Of a stretch of DNA of 64,000 nucleotides, positions 1 through 9,745 are shown in pieces (the first letter of the stretch is position 1; every line of letters begins with the position of its first letter). The notes beneath the pieces were generated by a model. It saw only the letters and a program-made list of their open reading frames with translations, ran no database searches and was not told where the DNA came from. Made by a program: the position numbers and the translations under genes. Source of the DNA: Chloroflexota bacterium (GTDB lineage: Bacteria; Chloroflexota; UBA11872; VXOZ01); the NCBI GenBank assembly GCA_012270555.1, contig JAAXIC010000024.1, positions 1 to 64,000 of the forward strand, read 5' to 3'.

Positions 1-16
1 TGTGTCCGGTCTATAC

Positions 17-147
17 AGGGAGAGGGCCGGGGTGAGGGGAAATGGCAGGCGCCGACAGGCGGGCGCAGAGCCTGCCCCGTACTCGATACAGCGTATCGAC
101 ACGATACGGGGTTGCAAACCTACGCTACCGGGGACGTGAGGCGCGGT
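17..147. repeat. Composite ~130 bp intergenic repeat, copy 1
   Basis: Shares GGGAGAGGGCCGGGGTGAGGGG...GGCGGGCGCAGAGCCTGCCCCGTAC...GATACGGGGTTGCAAACCT(A/G)CGCTACCGGGGA..TGAGGCGCGGT with 4102-4215. Confidence 0.85.
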
Positions 148-243
148 ATTCATTGCCGCTTTGTCCGCGGGGGCGAAGCCCCCGCATGTGACAACATTGA
201 CCACAAGGGTTGCCCCTACCGGGAATATACGCATGCCTGACGA

Positions 244-1362
244 ATGAAGGTTTCCGCTTACGCGCAGATTTCGTCAAAGACGGTGACCTTGTCAAAGATG
301 CTGCGACGAACACTGGATGTTAAAGCGCCGCTTGCCTTGCGGCTGGCGCTGGCGCTGGGCATGTTGGCGCTATTGCTCTTCCTCTCGTTTGTGGTCACTA
401 TGGCAATTGGCGCGGTGGACGTGCCGGTGGGCGTTACCGCCTCGATTGTCTTGCAGCAGATGGGCATTCCTCTGGGCACGACGGCCACCGACGTGCAGTG
501 GAGCATCATCAGCCACGTGCGCCTGCCGCGCGTGTTGACGGCGGCGCTGGTGGGCGCGGCGCTGGCGCTGGCGGGCGCGACCATGCAGGGCATCTTTCGT
601 AATCCCCTCGCCGATCCCGGCATCATCGGGGTCTCGGCGGGCGGCGCGCTGGGCGCGGTGGTGGCCATACACTTTGGCTTGCGCAGCCTGCACTATCTGG
701 TGACGCCGGCCTTCGCCTTCATCGGCGCGCTGGCCGCGGTGATGCTGGTGTACGCGCTGGCGGCGACGCGGGGCGTTGACCCGCTGACGACAATGATTCT
801 CGCGGGCGTCGCGGTGCAGGCCTTCATAGGTTCCATCATCTCGGCAGTGCTTACGCTCACGGCTAACGTCAACGCCATGCGCGAGATCGTCTTCTGGCTC
901 ACCGGCAGTCTCGGCGCCCGGAGCTGGACTCACGTGCAGTTGATTCTGCCTTTCATCGTGGTCGGCAGCCTCCTGTTACTCTTCTTCGCGCGGGATCTCA
1001 ACCTGATGGCCTTGGGCGAGGACTCGGCCCGGAGCATGGGCGTCGACGTCAAGCGGGTGCGGCTGGTTATGCTGGCGCTGGCGGCGTTGATTACGGCGGT
1101 GGCCGTAGCGGTGAGCGGGATCATCGGCTTCATCGGCCTGGTGGTGCCGCACATGGTGCGCTTGGTGGTGGGTCCCGACCACCGGATCGTGCTGCCGACC
1201 AGCCTGCTTGCGGGGGCAATACTGCTGACGTGGGCGGATTTCGGGTCGCGGCTGCTCTTGCGGCCCCAGGAATTGCGGGTGGGCCTCATCACCGCCTTCT
1301 TCGGCGCGCCCTTCTTCCTCTATCTTCTCTACCGCCACAAGCGACAAGGCAACGTGCTGTGA
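244..1362 (+). CDS. FecCD/BtuC-family iron-siderophore or cobalamin ABC transporter permease
   Basis: Polytopic ORF with FecCD motifs (GATMQGIFRNPLADPGIIGVSAGGALGA; GFIGLVVPHMVRLVVGPDHR). The start may be 301 (ATG). Confidence 0.93.
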   Translation: MKVSAYAQISSKTVTLSKMLRRTLDVKAPLALRLALALGMLALLLFLSFVVTMAIGAVDVPVGVTASIVLQQMGIPLGTTATDVQWSIISHVRLPRVLTAALVGAALALAGATMQGIFRNPLADPGIIGVSAGGALGAVVAIHFGLRSLHYLVTPAFAFIGALAAVMLVYALAATRGVDPLTTMILAGVAVQAFIGSIISAVLTLTANVNAMREIVFWLTGSLGARSWTHVQLILPFIVVGSLLLLFFARDLNLMALGEDSARSMGVDVKRVRLVMLALAALITAVAVAVSGIIGFIGLVVPHMVRLVVGPDHRIVLPTSLLAGAILLTWADFGSRLLLRPQELRVGLITAFFGAPFFLYLLYRHKRQGNVL

Positions 1363-2213
1363 GCACCGTGCGAGAGTCCGACCACGTTGACGGAGCCGCG
1401 CTTAGCGCTGAAGATGTCTCCTTTGCGGTGGGCATGGCGCAGTTGCTCGAAGCCGTCTCCCTGGAAGTGCGGCCCGGGACATTGCTCGGGCTCATCGGAC
1501 CCAACGGCGCCGGGAAATCGACCCTGCTCAAGTGCATCAGCCAACTCCTCGCGCCCACCGTTGGGCGGGTGACGTTGGATGACGAGGACTTGCGCGGTCG
1601 CTCGCCCCAGGAAATCGCGCGCCACATCGCGCTCTTGCCGCAGAGCACCACGCTTAACTTTGCCTTTACGTGCTTGGAAGTCGTCCTCATGGGGCGCAAC
1701 CCCCATCTGGGTCGCTTTCAGGCGGAAGGTGCCCGCGACCATGCCATCGCCCAGCAAAGCATGGTGAATACGGACAGCGCAGAGTTTGTCACGCGCCTCA
1801 TCACCGAGGTCTCCGCCGGGGAGCGCCAGCGCGTGCTCCTGGCCCGAGCCCTCACCCAGCAGCCGCGCCTGCTCTTGCTCGATGAACCCACCGCGGGCCT
1901 CGACGTGCAGCACCAACTCCAGGTGTTTACGCTCATTCGCGACTTGGTGGGTCAAGGGCTCACGGCCATTGCCGTGGTGCACGATCTCAACCTCGCCGCC
2001 CGCTACTGCGACCGCCTGGTGTTGTTAGACCGCGGCAAGGTGCATGCGCGGGGGCGTGTGCGCGACGTACTCACCCCAGAGAATCTTGCCAGCGTGTTCA
2101 GAGTGGAGGCTACGGTGGAAGAAGACCCGGTCCTCGGCATGCCCAGAGTGACCGTACTCGCCGCGCTGGACGGAGCACGGGATTCCGCCGGGGATGCGAC
2201 CGGAAACCGTTAA
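1359..2213 (+). CDS. FecE/BtuD-like ABC transporter ATP-binding protein
   Basis: Walker A GPNGAGKST, Walker B LLLLDEPTAGLD, signature VSAGERQR. GTG at 1359 overlaps the permease stop (GTGA), suggesting coupling. The track start at 1230 is probably too early. Confidence 0.92.
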   Translation: MSTVRESDHVDGAALSAEDVSFAVGMAQLLEAVSLEVRPGTLLGLIGPNGAGKSTLLKCISQLLAPTVGRVTLDDEDLRGRSPQEIARHIALLPQSTTLNFAFTCLEVVLMGRNPHLGRFQAEGARDHAIAQQSMVNTDSAEFVTRLITEVSAGERQRVLLARALTQQPRLLLLDEPTAGLDVQHQLQVFTLIRDLVGQGLTAIAVVHDLNLAARYCDRLVLLDRGKVHARGRVRDVLTPENLASVFRVEATVEEDPVLGMPRVTVLAALDGARDSAGDATGNR

Positions 2214-2354
2214 CGCCTGTGGCATCGGCGCGACCGAAGCTGCAATGATCCCGCAATGAGTCCGGGAGGTGATGGTTGCTGCAACCGTTGTCGTCTGATA
2301 AGGTTGTAATGGATAGCACTTGGAGAATTCAGTTACCCTATCGGATAGCAACGG

Positions 2355-2888
2355 ATGCCACCTGACCGCCAAGAGTCCCGGCAGAACCAGTCGGCGGCAA
2401 ATCTTGAAGACTTCGTGATGAGACTGGAGACTGCGGTATACCGGGGGATAGCGGCGGAGATGGAACCCTTCGGCCTCAGCCACGTGGAGTTCTTCTTGCT
2501 GAGAGCCTGCTTGGAGAAAAGGGAGCGCAACGCGGCAGAGTTGGCGCAACTCCTGCCGGTGGATGCGTCCCGTATTAGCCGCACCGTGAATACACTTGTC
2601 GATGGCGGATTGCTCCGCCGGCGCCGATTGCGCAGCGACCGGCGCATCGTGATGCTGTCGTTGACCGAAGAGGGGATCAATCTGACGACCCGCCTGCACG
2701 AGCGTATGCAGCAGCGCTATACTAGGCTCGTAGAGGGTGTGAGTGAGAGCGACCTGCGCATCTTGGAGTCCGCTACCGCCAGGATACTGGCCAATCACCT
2801 GTCCCTGCCGGAAACGCCACGGGGGGGGGGGGTAGCTGATGCCTCACCCCAAGGATCTCGACAGGGGTCTCGGAAAACGTCCCGCTGA
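2355..2888 (+). CDS. MarR-family transcriptional regulator
   Basis: Winged-helix pattern AELAQLLPVDASRISRTVNTLVDGGLLRRRRLRSDRRIVMLSLTEEG. A G12 tract lies near the 3' end. Confidence 0.85.
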   Translation: MPPDRQESRQNQSAANLEDFVMRLETAVYRGIAAEMEPFGLSHVEFFLLRACLEKRERNAAELAQLLPVDASRISRTVNTLVDGGLLRRRRLRSDRRIVMLSLTEEGINLTTRLHERMQQRYTRLVEGVSESDLRILESATARILANHLSLPETPRGGGVADASPQGSRQGSRKTSR

Positions 2889-3001
2889 GCACTTTCCCCT
2901 CACCCCGGCTTTCTGCCAGGGAGAGGGGTTTTCTCGCTTGAAGGATCGGGCTGTGTGACGGTTTCCCCAGGGAGCGGCACGGAGATTCTCGCGCGTAGGA
3001 C

Positions 3002-3823
3002 TTACTCCTTACCGGCGATGGCCTCGCCATACGCAACGCCGCATACCGCTCCGGGATGGTCCTTCCACTTGTCGTAGGCGACGCTGATCTGGTCGCAGAG
3101 CTCGCGGGTAGAGGCCCCGTATTTTATGGCCGCTTCCGTGATCTCGGGTGACAAGAACCACTGTTGAGCCAAGGCATGGATGAATGCTACGTTCTTGGGC
3201 CAACTGTACATGTCGAAAGAAGCGGACACCTGGGTGTTGGCAAACCCGGCCTTCAGGATATGATTCTTCAAGTCCTTGCCCATCTGCGGGTGGCCGTCAT
3301 CAGCTTCGAGCAGGTCCTCGAACATATTCCACGCATTGCGGAGAACGCCGAAGTCGGGGTGCGTGAAGCTTGACTCGCAAATCATCTCGCGGCAGGAGAG
3401 GATTCCGCCCGGTTTCAGGACACGCTTCACCTCGGTGAGGACCGCTTGCGTATCCGGCACGTGCATGAGGACGTTGTGGCAGTGCGCCACGTCAAAGTAG
3501 CCGTCCTCGAAGGGAAGATCCGTTATGTCGCCAACGTGAAATTGCGCGTTTTCTTGCCCATAGGCCGCACAGACTGAGCGTGCCAACTCTATCTGCGACT
3601 CCTCCATGTCTACGCCGTGCAGTTCACCGGGGTCTACGGCCTTGGCGAGCCCCACCGTTATGGTGCCCGGGCCGCAGCCAAAGTCGAGAAGGCGGAGCCC
3701 GGGCCTGAGGCACGGGAGGAGGTGTGCGGCGCTGGTCTCCGCAGTGTAGCGCCGCAGCGACTCGAGAAACTCCTCGCTAAAGCCCATCGTATAGTCGGGT
3801 GTCGAGGAAAGTGGCTCGTCCAT
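3002..3823 (-). CDS. Class I SAM-dependent methyltransferase
   Basis: Motif I LLDFGCGPGTITVGLA; HVGDITDLPFEDGYFDVAHCHNVLMHVPD. Confidence 0.9.
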   Translation of the reverse strand: MDEPLSSTPDYTMGFSEEFLESLRRYTAETSAAHLLPCLRPGLRLLDFGCGPGTITVGLAKAVDPGELHGVDMEESQIELARSVCAAYGQENAQFHVGDITDLPFEDGYFDVAHCHNVLMHVPDTQAVLTEVKRVLKPGGILSCREMICESSFTHPDFGVLRNAWNMFEDLLEADDGHPQMGKDLKNHILKAGFANTQVSASFDMYSWPKNVAFIHALAQQWFLSPEITEAAIKYGASTRELCDQISVAYDKWKDHPGAVCGVAYGEAIAGKE

Positions 3824-4101
3824 ACTTCATCCATATAGATTGAATAATCCCTTCACGCTAACTTTCTATTTTAGGAAACCCTGTGATTAGTGTCAACATG
3901 GCGTACAGACGGAAATAGTAGCAATAGACTTGATTCCAGCGTTGGGCGAGTTTTCATGTCATTTCGGGCGCAGTCGAAGCCGGTGTTGCCTGCGCCGTCA
4001 TGTGCGCCACCTTCCCACACGGTAGCGCGGGGCTCGTCCCAATGCTGTCGCATTAAGGTCAAGGCAATACGCTCATTCGGCGCATTCTGCCCCCTCTCCC
4101 T

Positions 4102-4215
4102 GGGGAGAGGGCCGGGGTGAGGGGAGATGGCAGCGTGTCGACAGGCGGGCGCAGAGCCTGCCCCGTACGTGATACGGGGTTGCAAACCTGCGCTACCGGG
4201 GATATGAGGCGCGGT
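4102..4215. repeat. Composite intergenic repeat, copy 2
   Basis: See 17-147. Confidence 0.85.
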
Positions 4216-4610
4216 GCTCGGCGCCATTATGTTCTCGGCGCGTCTTCGTGCCGCTGCGACAACATTGGGGCTCTTCCCCCGCTTACAGGAAGTTGAGGGA
4301 ACGGAGGCTGGCCCCAGTCCGTCACTCCGGCGGAAGCCGGAGTTTAGGATGCGCGCGGCGAAGATGGATTCCGCGCTCCCGCACGGAGACCTCTACGTAA
4401 CACTCGCCGCAGCGAGGAAGTTCCCTCTTTCGCGACGGGAGAGGGAGATTTTCTCGCCTGCAGGTAGTTGCGCAAAGGTCGCCCAGGTGAAGTGTGGTCA
4501 GCGGTGCACAGGGCCGACAGTTGTTAGCGCTGGGAGTCCGAGTGGTAGGTCTGGGACTGGAGTTCCGGTTTCACAGAAGTGACGATAGGGGAAGGGGGAT
4601 GCGGTTCGAG

Positions 4611-5462
4611 CTACGGCTTCCAGGCGAGGCCCTCGCCGAAAGCGAGAGCGCACAGAGCGCCGGGGTGGTTCTTCCATTCCTCATAGGCGGCGCGCATCTT
4701 GTGGGCCTGCTCTTCGGTCGCCGCGCCGTACTTCACGGCCGTGTCGATGGTATCGGGCGCTAGGAACCACTTGGTGCCGCGGGCGTAGACGACAGCTATA
4801 TCTGCGGGTGTGCTGTAGAGCTCGAAAGAAGCGTATATCCGGATGTCCTTGAACCCCGCCTCGCAGAAATGGGACTTCAATTCCTTTCCCATCTGCGGGT
4901 GGCCGGCGTCGGTCTCGAGAATGTCCTCGTACATGTACCACGATTCTCGCAGCGCGCCGAAGTCGGGATACATGAAACTCGACTCGATAATCGCCTCGCG
5001 GCAGGCGATGATGCCGCCGGGTTTCAAGACGCGCTTCACCTCGGCCAGCACCGCTTGCGTATCCGGCACGTGCAGGAGCACGTCATGGCAATGGGCGACG
5101 TCGAAGTAGGCATCCGCGAAAGGGAAGTCCGTCACGTCGCCAACGTGGAAATCCGCGTTGGAGATTCCGCGCTCCTTGGCCATGTCCCGCGCGCTCTCGA
5201 TCTGGGATTCCTCCATATCGATGCCGTGCAGCTCGCCGCCCGGCGCTACCGCCTCGGCCAGGTCCACCGATATAGCGCCCGGCCCGCAACCGAAGTCGAG
5301 GATACGCTGCCCAGGCTTGAGGTACGGCAGCAGATACGCGGCGTTGGCCTGCGCCCCGTGCCGCATTTGGTGCGCGATAATCTCTTCGCCAAAGCCCATC
5401 AGGTAGTCGGGCGTTGTCGAGGTTAGAACACTCATCTCCACACGTTCCTTTCGCGTTTCCAT
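4611..5462 (-). CDS. Class I SAM-dependent methyltransferase, paralogue of 3002-3823
   Basis: ILDFGCGPGAISVDLA; HVGDVTDFPFADAYFDVAHCHDVLLHVPD. Similar to the neighbour along its whole length. Confidence 0.9.
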   Translation of the reverse strand: METRKERVEMSVLTSTTPDYLMGFGEEIIAHQMRHGAQANAAYLLPYLKPGQRILDFGCGPGAISVDLAEAVAPGGELHGIDMEESQIESARDMAKERGISNADFHVGDVTDFPFADAYFDVAHCHDVLLHVPDTQAVLAEVKRVLKPGGIIACREAIIESSFMYPDFGALRESWYMYEDILETDAGHPQMGKELKSHFCEAGFKDIRIYASFELYSTPADIAVVYARGTKWFLAPDTIDTAVKYGAATEEQAHKMRAAYEEWKNHPGALCALAFGEGLAWKP

Positions 5463-5627
5463 TAATTATACGGAGGGCTGATTCGTGGGGTCAAGACAGC
5501 GCGCGGCCCCAACTGCCGTGTGCGTGTGACATAATAGAGGCGAAATGGATGCCTTGTGCTGCTGCACTGCCGATAAGAGAAAAAAGACATTGCAAGTAGA
5601 CCGAAACTGACAGCCGAGGAGCAGTAA

Positions 5628-6329
5628 TTGCCACGCGAAAAAGTGCTCATCATCGAAGACGACGACAATCTGCAAGAGGCGCTGCGCTACCGCCTGGAGC
5701 AGGACGGTTATGTGGTGCATAGCGCCATGGACGGCGAAGAAGGGCTGGACCTGGCGCGCGAGGTTGAGCCCGATCTCATCGTTCTCGACATCATGCTGCC
5801 GGTCCTCGACGGTTTCGAGGTCTGCCGCATCATTCGCCAGGAAACCACCGCGCCGATCATCATCCTCACGGCCAAGGGTGAAGAGGTAGACCGCGTGGTT
5901 GGCCTCGAATTGGGGGCGGACGATTACGTCGTCAAGCCCTTCAGCACGCGGGAATTGCTGGCCCGCATCAAGGCCGTGCGCCGCCGCTCGCGGAAGGATG
6001 GAGACGGTCTCCCCGACGCGGACACGGCAACCATACTCAACGCCGGGGATCTCCAGATCAACCTCTTCAGTCACAGCGCGATGCTTGGTGACCAAAAGCT
6101 CGCGCTCAAGCCCAAGGAATTCAGCCTACTGGCGCTCCTCATGTCCAGCCGGAACCGCGTCTTTACCCGCGACCAAATCCTGGAACGCATCTGGGGCTTC
6201 GATTGGGTCGGAGACAATCGCACGGTGGACGTGCACGTGCGGCGGCTGCGGGAGAAGATCGAAGCGGACCCCAGCGAACCCACCCGTATTGTCACTGTGC
6301 GTGGCGTAGGCTATCGGTTTGAAGGATGA
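5628..6329 (+). CDS. OmpR/PhoB-family response regulator
   Basis: Receiver domain (IIEDDDNLQEALRYRLEQ, DLIVLDIMLPVLDG, KPFSTREL) plus winged-helix C-terminus (NRVFTRDQILERIWGFDWVGDNRTVDVHVRRLREKIE). TTG start. Confidence 0.95.
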   Translation: MPREKVLIIEDDDNLQEALRYRLEQDGYVVHSAMDGEEGLDLAREVEPDLIVLDIMLPVLDGFEVCRIIRQETTAPIIILTAKGEEVDRVVGLELGADDYVVKPFSTRELLARIKAVRRRSRKDGDGLPDADTATILNAGDLQINLFSHSAMLGDQKLALKPKEFSLLALLMSSRNRVFTRDQILERIWGFDWVGDNRTVDVHVRRLREKIEADPSEPTRIVTVRGVGYRFEG

Positions 6330-8104
6330 GGTTTCCACGCTCGCTGCAATGGCGCATCACACTGGCCTACACGGCGTTGATCATACTCGCGCTGGGTGTA
6401 GCGAGCTTCTATCTCTTCACGTTCATCCGTAGTTCCTACTTAAGCAACCTCGAAACACGGTTGGAACACGAAGCGCGCTTGGTCGCCGAGGCGAGCACGC
6501 CGTATTTCAGCGAGCAGGCGGAAACGAGCGCGCTGGAAGCGGCTGCTGAACGCATGGGCGTCAACATCGCGGCGCGTGTCACGCTTATTGCTCGCGACGG
6601 CACAGTGCTTGCCGATAGTGACATAGACCCGGCACAGGTGGCGAACCAGGCCCTCCAACCGGAAGTGGCAAGAGCCCTAAACGCTGGTGTGGGCAGCAAT
6701 ACGCGCCAAAGCGGCGATGCGGACGAAGAACTGATTTACGTCGCGGTGCCTGTGATTGCTCAAGACAACGTGCAGGGGGTAGCACGGGTCGCGGCGCCGA
6801 CGGCGCAGGTGCAGGAGAGCGTCAACCGCAGCCTCGCCGTAATCGCCCTGATAGGCTTTGCCGGAGCAGTGCTGGCGGTGTTGATCGGATATATCGGGGC
6901 CGCGCGCACAACGCGTTCCATCGCGGCGCTTACCGAAGGCGCCCGGCAACTGGCTGCCGGCGAACTCGACTACCGGGTCAATGCCCAGGCCAGCGACGAA
7001 ACCCAGGAGTTGGCCCAGGCTTTCAACCGCATGGCGGTTTCTCTGCGTGATCTCGTGCGCGATCTCTCGCTGGAGCGTGGCAAGCTGACGGCCGTGCTCA
7101 ATACCATGGCCGACGGCGTCGTCGTCATCGACGGCAGCGGCGCGATTGTGTTGGTGAACCACGCCGCCGAGCAGATCCTCGATATCGAGGGCGAGGATGT
7201 CTTGAACCGGCGCTTCACGGAGATTATCCGCGACCATTACCTGCAACAACTCGTCGCCCGCTGCACGGAACGCCATGAGGTGCAGCACGGAGAGGTGGAA
7301 ATTCCCCAGTGGCGGCGCTATCTGAGCGTCATCACCACGCCCTTGGCCGCGCACGACGATGCGAGCGTACTGCTGACGATGCACGACCTGACGCGCATCC
7401 GCCAGGTGGAGACCACGAGGAAAGAGTTCGTGAGCAATGTCTCGCATGAGTTGCGCGGTCCATTGGCGGCGGTGAAGATCCTGGCCGAATCGCTGGCCGA
7501 CGGCGCCCTTAAAGAGAAGAAGCGCGCGAAGGACTTCCTGCGCCGCATCAACAGTGAGATAGACCGCATGACCTTAATGGTAAACGAGTTGATGGAACTC
7601 TCGCGCCTCGAAAGCGAGCAAAGCAGTCTCCAACTCGCGCCCCTCGATCTGCATCCCTTCATTGCCGAACTGCACGAAGAACACCAGGAACGGACGGAGA
7701 AGCGCAAGATTGCCTTCGACGTCGCGCTGCCGGCAGACCTGCCGTGTGTCCGCGGCGATGAGGAGAAGCTGCGCCAAGTATTCGACAATCTGCTGAGTAA
7801 CGCCGTCAAATTCACACCCAAAGACGGCCGCATATCTCTCTCCGCCCAACAGGAGAACGGCACGGTCTGCCTGCGGGTAGCCGATACGGGCGTCGGCATT
7901 CCCCGCAAGCACTTGCCCCACATCTTCGAGCGCTTCTACAAGGTGGATCGCTCGCGTAACAGCAAAGGGTTTGGCCTGGGGCTGGCTATCGTCAAGCACA
8001 TCGTGCAAGCCCACGGCGGCGCAATACACGCCGAAAGCGCAGAGGGACAGGGCACGATCTTCACGGTGGTCCTCCCCGCCGTGACTGAAGAAGCGGCCGA
8101 TTGA
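6326..8104 (+). CDS. PhoR-like sensor histidine kinase (TM, HAMP, PAS, HisKA, HATPase_c)
   Basis: H-box FVSNVSHELRGPLAAVKILAESL; N-box DNLLSNAVKFTP; G-boxes DTGVGIPRKHLPHIFERFYKVD, GFGLGLAIVK. ATGA overlap with the response regulator. Confidence 0.95.
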   Translation: MRFPRSLQWRITLAYTALIILALGVASFYLFTFIRSSYLSNLETRLEHEARLVAEASTPYFSEQAETSALEAAAERMGVNIAARVTLIARDGTVLADSDIDPAQVANQALQPEVARALNAGVGSNTRQSGDADEELIYVAVPVIAQDNVQGVARVAAPTAQVQESVNRSLAVIALIGFAGAVLAVLIGYIGAARTTRSIAALTEGARQLAAGELDYRVNAQASDETQELAQAFNRMAVSLRDLVRDLSLERGKLTAVLNTMADGVVVIDGSGAIVLVNHAAEQILDIEGEDVLNRRFTEIIRDHYLQQLVARCTERHEVQHGEVEIPQWRRYLSVITTPLAAHDDASVLLTMHDLTRIRQVETTRKEFVSNVSHELRGPLAAVKILAESLADGALKEKKRAKDFLRRINSEIDRMTLMVNELMELSRLESEQSSLQLAPLDLHPFIAELHEEHQERTEKRKIAFDVALPADLPCVRGDEEKLRQVFDNLLSNAVKFTPKDGRISLSAQQENGTVCLRVADTGVGIPRKHLPHIFERFYKVDRSRNSKGFGLGLAIVKHIVQAHGGAIHAESAEGQGTIFTVVLPAVTEEAAD

Positions 8105-8140
8105 GCGCACCGCACGACGTGTAGGGTAGGGTGCGTTATC

Positions 8141-8170
8141 CGTCATTCCCGCGAAAGCGGGAATCCATCT
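8141..8170 (+). repeat. Family B dispersed repeat (short form)
   Basis: CGTCATTCCCGCGAAAGCGGGAATCCATCT. Confidence 0.85.
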
Positions 8171-8237
8171 TAATCTACTTTCATGCATAGCCCTGCTTTG
8201 AACTGAACTGAAAAGCTTCATCGTGATATCCCTTTGA

Positions 8238-8261
8238 AAGGGCACGACATGTCGTGCCCTT
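8238..8261. repeat. 24 bp perfect palindrome AAGGGCACGACATGTCGTGCCCTT
   Basis: Read directly. Related to the palindrome at 44033-44060. Confidence 0.9.
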
Positions 8262-8290
8262 ACCTGTTGCCCAGAAGACCTATGGGGAAG

Positions 8291-8318
8291 GTAGGGGCGG
8301 TTCGCGAACCGCCCCTAC
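8291..8318. repeat. 28 bp perfect palindrome GTAGGGGCGGTTCGCGAACCGCCCCTAC
   Basis: Read directly; each half is the exact reverse complement of the other. Confidence 0.95.
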
Positions 8319-8441
8319 TCTCACGTTCACACGCCGTTCACTCTGCGCTAACGCCCTGTACATGCCCCGGCTCTATGCTCGACAGTGAAGTAATGAAACG
8401 AAGTGACATGTGCGCGTGTGGCGCACGGAGCAGTAGAGAGA

Positions 8442-8726
8442 ATGGAAATACGCCCCATGGCAAAGGGAGCGCTCACGGAGCTTGCCCGGTTTGACGCTGA
8501 AAGCCTGCGTACAATTCTACCGGACGAACGGCAGACGTGGCTGTGTCCGCATTGCGAAACAGAAGTGAATCTCACCCGGGACCGCGTCATGGACCACTTT
8601 ATCGAACATCCCGCGGCGATCCTGCGGGAAACATGCTACTGGCGCTGTCCGCTCTGCAATGCGGTAGCCGGCCAGGAGACCTTGGATCACGTCGAGCCGA
8701 TCGCGTACATCTCGAGCAACGTGTAA
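8442..8726 (+). CDS. Small putative Zn-ribbon protein of unknown function
   Basis: Two CxxC knuckles and an H-rich linker: WLCPHCETEVNLTRDRVMDHFIEHPAAILRETCYWRCPLCNAVAGQE. Located between the sensor kinase and phoU. Confidence 0.6.
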   Translation: MEIRPMAKGALTELARFDAESLRTILPDERQTWLCPHCETEVNLTRDRVMDHFIEHPAAILRETCYWRCPLCNAVAGQETLDHVEPIAYISSNV

Positions 8727-8898
8727 ACGCCGACAGCGTGCAGCCTGCGGCACTACAGGGGTGGGCAAGGACGTGTCAAGGTTGTATGATGTCCTCGAGA
8801 GGCTCTGTGCATGAGAGGTTCACTGGTCGACTGACACCAGACAAGAGCGAGGCGCGGATTCTAAAGGACTTGCGAGCAACCGTGGAAAGGGCACCGCC

Positions 8899-9570
8899 AT
8901 GGTACGCACGAATATCGAGAATCAACTGGACGAGATCCAAGATGACATCCTCGCGCTGGCGAGCATGGTGGAAAAGGCAATCACCCATGCCATCGACGCC
9001 TTGCGCGAGCGCGACTTAGAGGCATCGCAGGCCGTCGTGGCGTTCGATGACGTCATCGACGAGAAACGCTTCGTGATCGAAGAGCGCTGTGTCGACCTGC
9101 TCGCCACGCAGCAACCCGCGGCCCGCGACTTACGCTGGGTCATTGCCCTGCTCCACATTGCGGTCGAATTGGAGCGCATGGGCGATTACGCGGAGGGCAT
9201 CGGCAAGATCAGCCTTATGATGGGCGATGAGCCGCCGCTCAAACCCCTCATCGACATTCCGCGCATGGCAGAGATGTCCATCAGCATGCTCCACCAGAGC
9301 ATCGACGCGCTGGTGACCCGTGACGTGGACCTTGCGCGGCGGGTCTGCGACGCCGACGATGAGGTGGACGCGCTGCATGAGCAAATCTACCACGAGTTGC
9401 TCCTGTTCATGATCAAAGACCCGCGGAGCATTCAACGCGCCACCTACCTGCTCTGGGTGACCCACGACTTGGAGCGCACGGCCGACCGCGCGACAAACAT
9501 CGCCGAGCGCGTGATCTACCTGGTCACCGGCAAGATGCTGGACCTGAACCTTTCGAAACAGGTCAGTTGA
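8899..9570 (+). CDS. phoU: Phosphate signalling protein PhoU
   Basis: Helical protein with PhoU repeats (RDLRWVIALLHIAVELERMGDYAEGIGK; YLLWVTHDLERTADRATNIAERVIYLVTG). Confidence 0.93.
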   Translation: MVRTNIENQLDEIQDDILALASMVEKAITHAIDALRERDLEASQAVVAFDDVIDEKRFVIEERCVDLLATQQPAARDLRWVIALLHIAVELERMGDYAEGIGKISLMMGDEPPLKPLIDIPRMAEMSISMLHQSIDALVTRDVDLARRVCDADDEVDALHEQIYHELLLFMIKDPRSIQRATYLLWVTHDLERTADRATNIAERVIYLVTGKMLDLNLSKQVS

Positions 9571-9610
9571 GTGGCGCTAAAGAACCTGCATGATGGCCCG
9601 GGATTTCTCC

Positions 9611-9656
9611 GTCATTCCGGCGAAAGCGCGCCCCCGCGCGGGGGCGAGGAATCCAG
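9611..9656 (+). repeat. Family B dispersed repeat
   Basis: GTCATTCCGGCGAAAGCGCGCCCCCGCGCGGGGGCGAGGAATCCAG. Confidence 0.85.
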
Positions 9657-9745
9657 AGACGGCCTACTGTTTTCGGCAGCTTGCCGGCAAACTACACCGC
9701 CCCAAGCTTAACCATCCACAGTGAGTTACGTGAGGAAACACCGCA

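Noticed and set aside
1-240. Cobalamin or other riboswitch upstream of the FecCD gene
   Set aside because: The upstream DNA is mostly composite repeat; no riboswitch core could be recognised by eye.
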